Source: Saccharomycopsis malanga
Lineage: Eukaryota > Ascomycota > Saccharomycetes > Ascoideales > Saccharomycopsidaceae
DNA length: 64,000 nucleotides
NCBI GenBank assembly: GCA_004014935.1
Contig: CP025322.1
Coordinates: 806,001 to 870,000 of the forward strand
Reading direction: 5' to 3'
This document shows, one piece after another, positions 52,354 to 61,480 of the stretch; position 1 is the stretch's first letter; each line of letters begins with the position of its first letter. Below the pieces are notes generated by a model. It searched no databases and had not been told where the DNA came from. It saw nothing but the letters and a program-made list of their open reading frames with translations. The position numbers and the translations under genes are program-made.

Positions 52354-52693
52354 GTCGATACCTATTCCTTAATTTATAACAAGTTATCGGCTTGAAGTAG
52401 TGCTAAACAATATCTTTTGATGAAGCAAATTCCGGAAATATTATTTTGAACCAACAACTGATATAAATCAAAGCTATCGTTATTTTGCTGCTAAAATTGT
52501 TTCATTCTCTAATACCGTTCTTTGATGATTCTCTCGTTTTTTCTTGCCTGCTTTCTCTAGACAAAGGACAATAGAAGCGGGTAACCATGGGTACTGCCTC
52601 CTGTCTCCTTTCTCCTCTACTGCCCTGATGCAGGTACATGCGTACTGGCGTGTACATCATGTGAGACATGGCCTAATGAGATTTTCCAAGTTT

Positions 52694-52755
52694 TTAATAA
52701 TAATATCATATATTTCAAGCCCAGTACATATCAGTTTCGTATATACGTGCTATGG
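52694..52755 (+). repeat. Dispersed repeat, copy C (partial)
   Basis: It matches copy B (45359-45446) from the TAATAAT words through GTGCTATG with few mismatches, then diverges. The closeness of B and C suggests more recent spread than copy A. Confidence 0.6.
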
Positions 52756-52831
52756 TAAATCCCAATAATGTCTATCATGGTATTCTTAACCATGTTCCTG
52801 TTAGGTCTTTTTTCTCTTCTCCCCGAGCGTT

Positions 52832-52859
52832 GGCCACTGAGCCAAATGGCCCAGTGGTC
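52832..52859. repeat. Hairpin-forming inverted repeat
   Basis: CCACTG (52834-52839) pairs with CAGTGG (52852-52857), and the inner GCCA pairs with TGGC. The two arms make a nearly continuous stem in an AT-rich promoter. Role unknown. Confidence 0.55.
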
Positions 52860-53436
52860 CCTAAGCTTTTATATAAAAATAATAGCGGATTTAATACCGA
52901 ATGAGATGTCAAAATAATGTAGACTTTTCAGTTATTAGTGAAAAAAAGCTGACCAAGCGAGGAAAATATACAGGTTGTAAAGGTATACGATAATTTGAGA
53001 GATTGTAATTTTGGTATTGTATATCTATATGTTTAGGTTATAAATATGGTGACAATAACCTGAAATAAAGAATTAGGCAAATGAATGCATTGATTTACAA
53101 TTTTATTTATTTTCATCGGTTGAAGTCATAATGGATAATGGTGCTCAGCATAAATGGTGTTTGATTCAAATAAATTTCTACACTTTTTCTTTTTTGTGAA
53201 TACTTGAGAACCATATACTGTTTGAATCAAAGATCTTGTTACAATTTATGATGCAACATTAATATAGTTTTCAAGATGATTCTTACACGTTTCCGGTTTC
53301 TCAACTCTCTTGCATGTTTTGTTACCTCACCTATAAAAACATCCCCTTTACAGCTCCTTCTTCAAGGCCTCCATAACTCCGATTACGGGTCCTACTCCAT
53401 GTGACCGGAGTTCCGTGGAGTTCCACTGAGGTGCGA

Positions 53437-53441
53437 TTGGG
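53437..53441 (-). promoter_or_regulatory. CCAAT box before FUM1
   Basis: On the minus strand the word is CCCCAATCGC. It lies about 120 bases before the FUM1 start. CCAAT boxes bind the Hap2/3/5 complex, which controls respiratory genes including citric-acid-cycle enzymes. The site is a reasonable but unproven candidate. Confidence 0.45.
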
Positions 53442-53560
53442 GGTTGAAAAACGGTATCTACATGTAACTGTAAGAATATATAATTGTATGTGATTTGGAG
53501 GAAAAAAGGACAGTTTGTATCAAGCCATACAACTTTTTGGTATACAAGTTATTGTTACAC

Positions 53561-55054
53561 ATGATGCTTTACAGAAACATCAAATGCGCCAGCAGAGTGG
53601 CTCAAGCTGCTCGTTTTGCTACCGTTTCCCGCAGACAAATCCATCTTTCTCCATATCTTCTCAATAAAAGAATTGAAACTGATGCTTTTGGTGAAATAGA
53701 AGTTGACTCCAGCAAGTACTGGGGTGCTCAAACCCAACGTTCTTTACAGAACTTTAACATTGGCCAACCTACAGCCAGATTGCCACCATCTTTGATCAAG
53801 TCTTTTGGTGTCTTGAAAAAAGCTGCTGCCATTGTGAACGAAAAGTATGGTACTCTTAAACCAGAAGTTGCCAAGGCTATTCAACAAGCTGCCACCGAGG
53901 TTAGTGAGGGTAAATTAATTGATCATTTCCCTCTTGTTGTCTTCCAGACCGGGTCTGGTACCCAGTCCAACATGAATGCCAATGAGGTTATCTCAAACAG
54001 AGCCATTGAGATTCTCGGAGGTGAAAAAGGTTCTAAGAAACCAGTGCATCCTAACGATGACGTTAACAAGTCGCAATCGTCTAACGACACTTTTCCAACC
54101 GTCATGCATATTGCTGCTGTCACTGAAATCTCCAACAAGTTGATTCCTGAATTAACCAGTTTGAGAGACGCTTTGCAGGCCAAGGCAGACGAGTTTTCTT
54201 CTATCATCAAAATTGGTAGAACCCATTTGCAAGACGCCACTCCATTGACTTTGGGCCAGGAGTTCTCTGGTTACGTTCAACAGGTTTCTAACGGTATTGC
54301 TAGAGTTCAAGCCTCTTTGGAAAACTTGAGATATTTGGCTCAAGGTGGTACTGCCGTTGGTACTGGCTTAAACACCAAAAAGGGTTGGGATTCCGACATT
54401 GCTTCTGAGATTTCCAAATTGACTGGTCTTGAATTCAAGACTGCTCCAAACAAGTTTGAAGCTTTGGCTGCTCATGATGCCATTGTGGAAGCTTCTGGTG
54501 CCTTGAACACTGTTGCTGTTTCTCTTTACAAAATCGCCAACGATATTAGATATCTTGGATCCGGCCCTAGATGTGGCTATGGAGAACTTGCTTTGCCTGA
54601 AAACGAACCAGGTTCCTCTATCATGCCTGGTAAAGTCAATCCAACACAAAACGAAGCTCTTACCATGGTCTGTACCCAGGTATTTGGTAACCATGCCACC
54701 ATCACCTTTGCTGGTGCCTCTGGTCAATTTGAACTCAATGTTTTCAAACCAGTTTTAATCTACAACTTGTTGCAATCCATCGAGTTGCTTGCTGAAGGTT
54801 CCAGATCTTTCAGAGAACATTGTGTTGAGGGAATCAAAGCCAACAAGGGCAAGATCGACAAGTTGTTGCACGAGTCCTTGATGTTGGTCACTGCTTTGAA
54901 TCCATATATTGGCTACGATAAAGCTTCTAAGGTTGCTAAGAACGCTCACAAGAAGGGAATCACCTTGAAAGAATCTGCTTTGGAATTGGGTGTTTTAACC
55001 GAAGAAGAATTCGCCAAGTGGGTTGTCCCAGAGAACATGATTGGCCCAAAATAA
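53561..55054 (+). CDS. FUM1: Fumarase (class II fumarate hydratase)
   Basis: The first ATG in frame is at 53561, with a second directly after, giving 497 residues. The N-terminus ([26 protein letters not shown]) is basic and lacks acids, like a mitochondrial presequence; the mature part begins about [23 protein letters not shown]. Class II fumarase signatures follow: [44 protein letters not shown] and [15 protein letters not shown] near 350. The enzyme converts fumarate to malate in the citric acid cycle; in yeasts one gene supplies both mitochondria and cytosol, where it helps the DNA damage response. I found no CTG codon in frame, as expected for a highly expressed gene of a CUG-avoiding yeast. 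All catalytic motifs are intact. Confidence 0.96.
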   Translation: MMLYRNIKCASRVAQAARFATVSRRQIHLSPYLLNKRIETDAFGEIEVDSSKYWGAQTQRSLQNFNIGQPTARLPPSLIKSFGVLKKAAAIVNEKYGTLKPEVAKAIQQAATEVSEGKLIDHFPLVVFQTGSGTQSNMNANEVISNRAIEILGGEKGSKKPVHPNDDVNKSQSSNDTFPTVMHIAAVTEISNKLIPELTSLRDALQAKADEFSSIIKIGRTHLQDATPLTLGQEFSGYVQQVSNGIARVQASLENLRYLAQGGTAVGTGLNTKKGWDSDIASEISKLTGLEFKTAPNKFEALAAHDAIVEASGALNTVAVSLYKIANDIRYLGSGPRCGYGELALPENEPGSSIMPGKVNPTQNEALTMVCTQVFGNHATITFAGASGQFELNVFKPVLIYNLLQSIELLAEGSRSFREHCVEGIKANKGKIDKLLHESLMLVTALNPYIGYDKASKVAKNAHKKGITLKESALELGVLTEEEFAKWVVPENMIGPK

Positions 55055-55963
55055 AATGACCAGTAATTAAATATTCCTCTCCTGTATAGTCCATTAATAA
55101 TATTCATGAACATATGTGTTATTCGTATGTATGCTAGCTCTCTCAATGACTGTCGTACTCAACTATCTTATAGGCAATGATAAGCTAAACAACTACTCAC
55201 TAAAAAGTCTAAGCAATTGAGTGCAATACAAGACTATTCTATTTCTCCCAATCTGTCAAATAAAAATAAGCTATTTGAGCAATTATCATCATCTGCCTTA
55301 TTTAACAAACAAGTATGTCAACTTGTACTTGATAAATCGTTTTTCTCACATTTCCTTTCAACTTTATATGTATTACAATTCAAAGTTATTGTAAACCATT
55401 TTTTGTTTCTTTTTTGACCGCTGATTTGATCAGATTTTTTACAATTTTTTTTGGTCTAATAACTATTCAAAATGCTTGTCAGTTTTACTCAACACTTTAT
55501 GGGAATTTACAAAGTAGTTTTCAAAGTACATAACTTTAACTATTCCTTTATATTATACAGTATCTTCATGAGTCCCTCAGTTTTGTAATAAGCACAATAT
55601 TCAAATATTGTGACACAGTATAAACCCTCAACTGCAATAGTTTAATGCAATCAAATTTCTCAAATTTTCAACTTTACTTGAATACACACAATGACATCAA
55701 CCAGAACCAACACTCAATCTTACTCACAAGCTCCACATGTTAAAATCTGCACCTTTCTCTTTTCGGAAGTCAAAGATGATGCAGGAACATGCCAAGATAC
55801 GCATGTATCATATCGTAACGCATACCCAGAGGAGCCGCCGTGATGGGGTGAGAAAGTAGTTATGTCCAGCGAAAAGAGATATAGATCAAATATGGGTCAG
55901 TTGCAGATTTTACACGAGTTATATAAGAGAAAATAAATTTATTAGTGTGGCGAAGATCAGGCC
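55055..55963. other. Intergenic, FUM1 3' flank and upstream of Vps27-like gene
   Basis: About 910 bases. A 50-residue + strand ORF at 55691-55843 (starting MTSTRTNTQSYSQAP) is protein-like at its start and could be a small protein or a 5' exon of the next gene, but no convincing splice pair was found. The rest is AT-rich. Confidence 0.4.
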
Positions 55964-57208
55964 ATGCTGGTGCTTACATCTTTGCTTGCCATAGGACCCT
56001 CTACGCTTCCGGAGCTCCAACATCTTGTCAATACCAATGCTATCATGAACAGTGAAATTATTCTGTCAGTTGTGCTCATGATGCTTGATGCGAAAGAACA
56101 GGAATCTTATGACCTTGTGCTTAAATGGCTCGATCTTTTAAACATGCTCGTTTTACACCTCAATATCAATCTTGTCTTATTTCTCTTGGTGCCTGCATCA
56201 CTACAGCCCAGTCCGGCAACCGGAAGGCCACAGTTACCAGTGTTTCTCCAGAACTTGCACTTGATATTGTCGGATCCACAAGTGCCCGCGGAAATCAGAA
56301 ACAGGGCATTAAGTTATTTCAATGGCTGGTGTACTGCATTCCGCGATGTGAAAAGCGTTTCCACTCTTCTCCGACAGGTACGCATTATGTTAGTCGACTT
56401 AGGATATCTGTTTCCGAAAAACGACGCTCAAAGTGAAGATTTGATACTAACAAGTCATTTTCTCAATTCAACAAAATCTCCTGAGCCCATTGAATCCGAT
56501 TATTGTCTTATATCTCATGTTCCATTCAAATCCGTTGCAGAAAACCACCGATTCCGATGCAAAAACTGCGGAGGTTTATTTCTCAACACCTACGCTAAAC
56601 ATCTCCCTTTGATCCACCTTGCAGCACTTAGACCTTGCAAAGTTTGTGAGCCTTGCTTTGGGCTAATAAGGCTCATGTATGAGCGAAGAACTGAGGCAGC
56701 ACGATCTGCCGCAGCAGAAAATGTCTTTGCTCCAGATCCAGAGTTATTTACACATAAAACGCAGCCCAGCATCCTAACTGGTAACCTTTCAAGCATATCC
56801 GAACATGACAATGTCAAACTTTTTGATAATGGCACAATTGACGCAGTGTCCCCGGTTCCTGCAAACGACATAAAGACGGAATTATGCCAGCAACCAGTTC
56901 AATATCCAAGGATTGATGCCGCAGAGATAGTCAAACATCTTTCAAGCTTACAGCTTTCAATCGCTGAAGAGCAGCATATACAAGATCTCAGTGAATGGGT
57001 TGAGTACTGCTATGTTTCACTGGATTTGGATGCGACAACTCAATACAATATTACAGACTGGCAGGCAATAAACATTCGACTAAAAACAGCGATGGATAAC
57101 GTCCTTCAGCGACAACACTTATTTATGAACTTTTTGAATCTCATTGACAACGTACGAAATGAATACGAAGTTTTGCAAGCGAAACAGAAGTCGCTTATCA
57201 GACATTGA
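55964..57208 (+). CDS. Diverged Vps27/Hrs-like protein with degenerate FYVE finger
   Basis: The 414-residue protein has three parts. A helical VHS-like region fills about 1-150. A FYVE-like zinc finger lies at about 175-235 and keeps NHRFRCKNCGG and LRPCKVCEPC, matching the RHHCRxCG and RVCxxC halves of FYVE domains. A C-terminal helical part (EIVKHLSSLQLSIAEEQHIQDLSEW onward) resembles the GAT-like/core region of Vps27, the ESCRT-0 subunit that binds Hse1. Two of the eight expected zinc ligands are not obvious: the first pair reads C-LI-S-H, and the third pair lacks its Cys. The ubiquitin-interacting and clathrin motifs of Vps27 are also not seen. I read it as a diverged paralogue, possibly no longer binding PI3P. 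The start could lie upstream in a separate exon. Confidence 0.55.
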   Translation: MLVLTSLLAIGPSTLPELQHLVNTNAIMNSEIILSVVLMMLDAKEQESYDLVLKWLDLLNMLVLHLNINLVLFLLVPASLQPSPATGRPQLPVFLQNLHLILSDPQVPAEIRNRALSYFNGWCTAFRDVKSVSTLLRQVRIMLVDLGYLFPKNDAQSEDLILTSHFLNSTKSPEPIESDYCLISHVPFKSVAENHRFRCKNCGGLFLNTYAKHLPLIHLAALRPCKVCEPCFGLIRLMYERRTEAARSAAAENVFAPDPELFTHKTQPSILTGNLSSISEHDNVKLFDNGTIDAVSPVPANDIKTELCQQPVQYPRIDAAEIVKHLSSLQLSIAEEQHIQDLSEWVEYCYVSLDLDATTQYNITDWQAINIRLKTAMDNVLQRQHLFMNFLNLIDNVRNEYEVLQAKQKSLIRH

Positions 57209-57579
57209 GTCTTTTCCTGTCTACAACTCTGGAACCAATCAAATAGAGCAGAGCAAGTTTTGTGATATACCTTATTTATTTTCCAGTCTTTTGGATAAAT
57301 AATATGTTGTGTAATATAGAGACAAAAAGCGTAGATATAGAAATAATATACAATGGCAAGGTTGCATGGGCCCCGAAACATTATCTCCCAGAAACGGTAA
57401 AACAGTAAAACAGAATAATCAAAAAGGAAAAAAAAAAACAGCAAAAAAATCGAACTAATAAGAAACATCTTTTAAGCGAGTAAGATGTTCTGTATATATA
57501 TGAAAATAAGCAAGTGAGAGTCTATGGAGCACAATGAAAGTGATAGAATAACATATAAGACAAAAAAACAGCAAATACA
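57209..57579. other. Intergenic between convergent Vps27-like gene and SCH9
   Basis: About 370 AT-rich bases with A-rich runs near 57430. No gene is seen. Confidence 0.5.
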
Positions 57580-59838
57580 CTACTCTAAATCAACATCATA
57601 ATCATCAACATCAGGAGATCTGATGTGAGGTTCATCAACATCCATGATATCGTTAAACTCTTCGTCCTCATCAATAACATTCTCATCTGGCGGCAAGTTT
57701 GGATTACCTGGGATCAAAGAACCAGGACCCTTATAAACGCTCTTTTTATAAGTTCCTACGTAATTTTCTTGTTCGATCATGCTTGGATCAACATAAGTGA
57801 ATCCATTGAAATTAGCCTGGAGACTCGGACTAAGTGGAGTGGAAATCACCCTGTTCTTATTGCCCAAAGCGGATCCAGCGTTCTGGGTAAATTCAGGGTC
57901 AAAGTTGGACGTATCCAACTCACCATTGACATGTGGTCTAAATGGAGGCGGAATCTTTTTCTGAACCAAAAGATCCCAATCAATGTCAGCAAAAAATGGA
58001 TGTTGTTTCAATTCCTTGGCATCACCATGCGAACCCAATCTATGGTTTGGATTTCTATTCAAAAGACCTTTGACAAAGTTTCTTCCTGCTGGCGACAATG
58101 CATCTTTAGGAAATTTCACTTTACCGTATGCAATGTTTTTATACATCTGCTGGACGGAATCAGCATAAAAAGGTGACCAACCGCAACACATTTCAAAAAT
58201 CAAAACACCTAACGACCAGAAATCAACCATTTTGTTGTATCCGTTTTCATCAAGTAGTACTTCTGGCGCAAGATATTCAGTAGTGCCGCAAAAAGTTTTA
58301 GCAGTGTCCTCACTGGTCAAATTGAGCTTAGACAAGCCAAAATCACATAATGCAATATGTCCATTGGCATCTAACAAAATGTTTTCTGGCTTCAAGTCTC
58401 TATAAATGACTCCCTGGTCGTGCAAATGCTCTAAAGCACAAACCAACTCAGCAATGTAAAACTTTGTACGTTCTTCACCAAACTTACGTTCATTTTGCAA
58501 GTGGAAAAATAATTCTCCACCTGCCATGTAGTCGAAAATAAAATACAAGTCAACTTGTGTTTGAAAAGTGAATTTCAAAGGAACAATGAACGGACTCTTA
58601 GCGGCAATCAAAATGTTTCTTTCTCCAAAAGTATGTGCGATCTCCTTCTTTCTGGCAATATACTTCTTATCCAACACCTTCATGGCATAGATTCTTTTAT
58701 TGTCCTTCTTTCTGACTTGATAAACTTCTCCAAAGGTACCTTTACCCAACATTTTAATGACATCAAAATCTTCAGGAGTGTAATGTCTCTTCTTTACTGG
58801 GTTAAAATGATATTCAAGCTGAATCTTACCCCTAGCTTGCTCGTATTCATTATTAGCAACCAAATTGTACCAACCAGAGTGCACGTTAGTAGTGATGGTA
58901 TCTGGCTTCAACGTCACTTTTCCCAAGAAAGCATCAATAGTGCCATCGTAGACACAAATTTCCAACTCTGAGCTAGCACCAATGACATCAAAAGAAGCTT
59001 GATGTTGCCACTTTGGATTGGAAGCATCAATATTTGTAGAAGAAGTATGCATAAACTGATTCGATGATTGCCTAGAATATATTGGACGTTTGCTATGTAT
59101 TTTGATAGCTTGTGGTTGTGTTCCTGTATGAAAAGGACCGCGATCATTGCCTTCAACCTTTTCGTTTTCCTTAGGACCAGTGGTTATAGCCTCAGCAGCC
59201 TCATAGGTACATACCACATATGGTTTAGAACTAGGAGTCACATTCAACCCTTGGGCTCTGATGATAGTCACCTTGAGCACACCTCTAGGAATATCAGGCT
59301 CTTCCGTGTCAACCTTGAGAGCTGCAGTAGAAACAATTGGAGTAGGTGCAGCAGGGGCTTGTTGCCCCTTTTGGGAAGAAGGTGGAACATTGAAGAAGTT
59401 GTCCATATGTGGAAGATGCAGTTGATGCATCTGTTGTAACTGATTAGTCAAATAAAAGTCTGGGTTGTTACCGAAACCATGATCTTGAACAAAATTGTGT
59501 TTGGTTTGTATATTGTTATTGAGATGATTGCTTTGGATATTATTAACCTCAACAGAAGCTTCGTATGGTGCGTTGGAGAAGGTACCATTCATGGAAGTCT
59601 GACCATAAGCATTAGAGGTGGTTATAGCAGTTGTTGAAGGTGGAGATATCACCGAAACTGGGAACTTTGAACTCAAAGAAGTATTCATAGACTTTTGTAG
59701 TGAGTTCAATGATGATATCGATTGATTCAAATCTCTCGATTGATGAGATTGCGAACCGTTGAGTTTATCCTCATTCCCATTGTTATTATCATTCTCCTGA
59801 GAATTCTTGTTGAACGAGAAAAAGCTGGAAAGCGCCAT
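57580..59838 (-). CDS. SCH9: AGC protein kinase Sch9
   Basis: The first ATG, at 59838, gives MALSSFFSFNKN and 752 residues; the upstream open frame begins only with a GTG. An Asn/Gln/Ser-rich N-terminus is followed by a C2 domain from about 185 (RGVLKVTIIRAQGLNVTPSSKPYVVCTYE) and the AGC kinase domain from about 354 (LGKGTFGEVYQV, YRDLKPENILL, DFGLSKL). The activation loop is TAKTFCGTTEYLAPE. The C-tail carries the turn-motif STPLSP and the hydrophobic motif FNGFTYVD, target sites of TORC1 in S. cerevisiae. Sch9 is the S6K-like effector of TORC1 on the vacuole; it promotes ribosome production and limits stress response and lifespan. A long upstream region with CCCCT words precedes it. The kinase looks fully intact. 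Confidence 0.94.
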   Translation of the reverse strand: MALSSFFSFNKNSQENDNNNGNEDKLNGSQSHQSRDLNQSISSLNSLQKSMNTSLSSKFPVSVISPPSTTAITTSNAYGQTSMNGTFSNAPYEASVEVNNIQSNHLNNNIQTKHNFVQDHGFGNNPDFYLTNQLQQMHQLHLPHMDNFFNVPPSSQKGQQAPAAPTPIVSTAALKVDTEEPDIPRGVLKVTIIRAQGLNVTPSSKPYVVCTYEAAEAITTGPKENEKVEGNDRGPFHTGTQPQAIKIHSKRPIYSRQSSNQFMHTSSTNIDASNPKWQHQASFDVIGASSELEICVYDGTIDAFLGKVTLKPDTITTNVHSGWYNLVANNEYEQARGKIQLEYHFNPVKKRHYTPEDFDVIKMLGKGTFGEVYQVRKKDNKRIYAMKVLDKKYIARKKEIAHTFGERNILIAAKSPFIVPLKFTFQTQVDLYFIFDYMAGGELFFHLQNERKFGEERTKFYIAELVCALEHLHDQGVIYRDLKPENILLDANGHIALCDFGLSKLNLTSEDTAKTFCGTTEYLAPEVLLDENGYNKMVDFWSLGVLIFEMCCGWSPFYADSVQQMYKNIAYGKVKFPKDALSPAGRNFVKGLLNRNPNHRLGSHGDAKELKQHPFFADIDWDLLVQKKIPPPFRPHVNGELDTSNFDPEFTQNAGSALGNKNRVISTPLSPSLQANFNGFTYVDPSMIEQENYVGTYKKSVYKGPGSLIPGNPNLPPDENVIDEDEEFNDIMDVDEPHIRSPDVDDYDVDLE

Positions 59839-61480
59839 TATTAGGAATATCACAACTATTAATAATTAAATTATGCTTGTCTATAGGTCAAAAATAAAAC
59901 TAAAAAAAAATCGAACAAAACACAATCCTCCTGAACTACTGATAGTTCGGACTTGTTAATACTTTTTTGAGAGTTGAAGAAAACTAACAGTGGCAATAAC
60001 TTATTTTATACCCCAACGATTGATGGCTTGATAATAAGGGATGGAACGGTATTAAACTTGTAGCTTAAAAAAAAAATTTTTTTATGATACTGTTATTATA
60101 TCAAAAGTTCTATCAACAAAAGGTATATCTCAATAAAACAAAACACAGAACAAAGAAACGTTGAAATGCTGTAGAAAGCAATGGGAACAGTAAGAAAAGC
60201 TCACAGAGAAAGAGAATAACAAGAAAAAGGAAATAATTGAGATGAAGCGATTACTCTTCTAAGATTGTAGATAGCGACTCTCTCTTTTTTTCTCGCTTTT
60301 TTTTGCCGATTATTTTCTTTTTCCTGTTTCGCCAGCCTATGCACCCCCTGGATGCATTCACACACCCCTTTTATGCACACTTATGTATTCCGAAGGAATT
60401 TGGCTTATAGTAGGAACTATACTTTACGAGATTGATCATGAAACTGGAATGGTTACCAAGCGTATATCGTTTGATTGAACACAGGCTTTGATGAAGTTTT
60501 TGTGTACCTGGCCTAAGCAAATGTAAATCTCACTGGCTCCTTCAAGGGTTGCCCTGAACAAAAGCGGCAGTGCGCCTGTCCTATCATGCAGGCAGCATGC
60601 TTAAATATGTATCCATAGTATCTCAACATCAATACATGGCGTAAATAGGTATTTGTCAAGTTCTATGATTATATGTTATTATAATGATTAGGTTGAAACT
60701 TGAGTTTAATTACTTGAGACCGTTTTTCAAGCAATTGATATTGAAGTCATATCTTCTTAACTATTTACATTTTTTAATCCACTAATCGCAAAATTTATAC
60801 AGTTTGTATTATTTCCACTTTATAAGTTTTCAATTGTTCACGAGAAGGTGATAAAATGGAACTCAAGTATTATGTAATTTAATTAAAAATTGTTACTTTA
60901 TGTATAAGATTGAACAGATTTTCTTCAAGACACTCTTGATACATGGTAAAATAAACAAGATAATGTAACACTGAAAAGTAAGTGTATTAAAACTAGATTC
61001 CAGTATCATGAGGGTGAGCTTCATTCAAGCATTTATGGGTACGAAAACTCTATAAAAGTAGATTCAAATAACGGTTTGTCAAGCTGAGAGTCATTAACTG
61101 TTTTGGTAGAAAACTCAGTAGATAGCATACTTTAAAAATTCATGACAAAGAAATACAAAGTACATCTTCGGAATACGAGGAAGTAAAGGTTAGAACCACT
61201 ATATTTGCAAAAAAAGTTTCAATAGAAGCATATAGATATTAAAAGTAATGACATACAGAAGACCATACTGAGGATTTCATGGTGGAATGCAAACAATAAA
61301 GAAAGACTTAAAAAGATTCATCAATAATAATCAACAAACAATTCTTTTTTTAATGTCACTTATTCAATTAGTTTCCTTTTCAGTACTATCGCAGTATGCC
61401 TTCCCAGCCTTTCTGGCTTTAAATAAGCATCGCATCTGATCGTCGGTGCGTGCAATTTTTCAATAAAGTTCTGAGATGCG
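59839..61480. promoter_or_regulatory. Long divergent SCH9 / TAD1 upstream region
   Basis: About 1.6 kb. The SCH9-proximal part has purine-rich runs, long pyrimidine runs and two STRE-like CCCCT words (60345-60349 and 60365-60369) in a patch with repeated ATGCA words. A word of 17 bases (ATTATAATGATTAGGTT) near 60680 also occurs at 41079-41095, beside repeat copy A, hinting at another relic. No RNA gene or ORF is supported. Confidence 0.45.

Larger units (their letters stand above)
52354..53560. promoter_or_regulatory. Divergent ROT1 / FUM1 intergenic region
   Basis: About 1.2 kb. It holds repeat copy C, a strong hairpin and, near FUM1, a GC-rich block with repeated GGAGTTCC words and a CCAAT box. 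Short ORFs are unsupported. Confidence 0.5.

Noticed and set aside
53495-53560. Upstream extension of FUM1
   Set aside because: The frame is open but starts only with a TTG; the ATG pair at 53561 gives a normal mitochondrial presequence.
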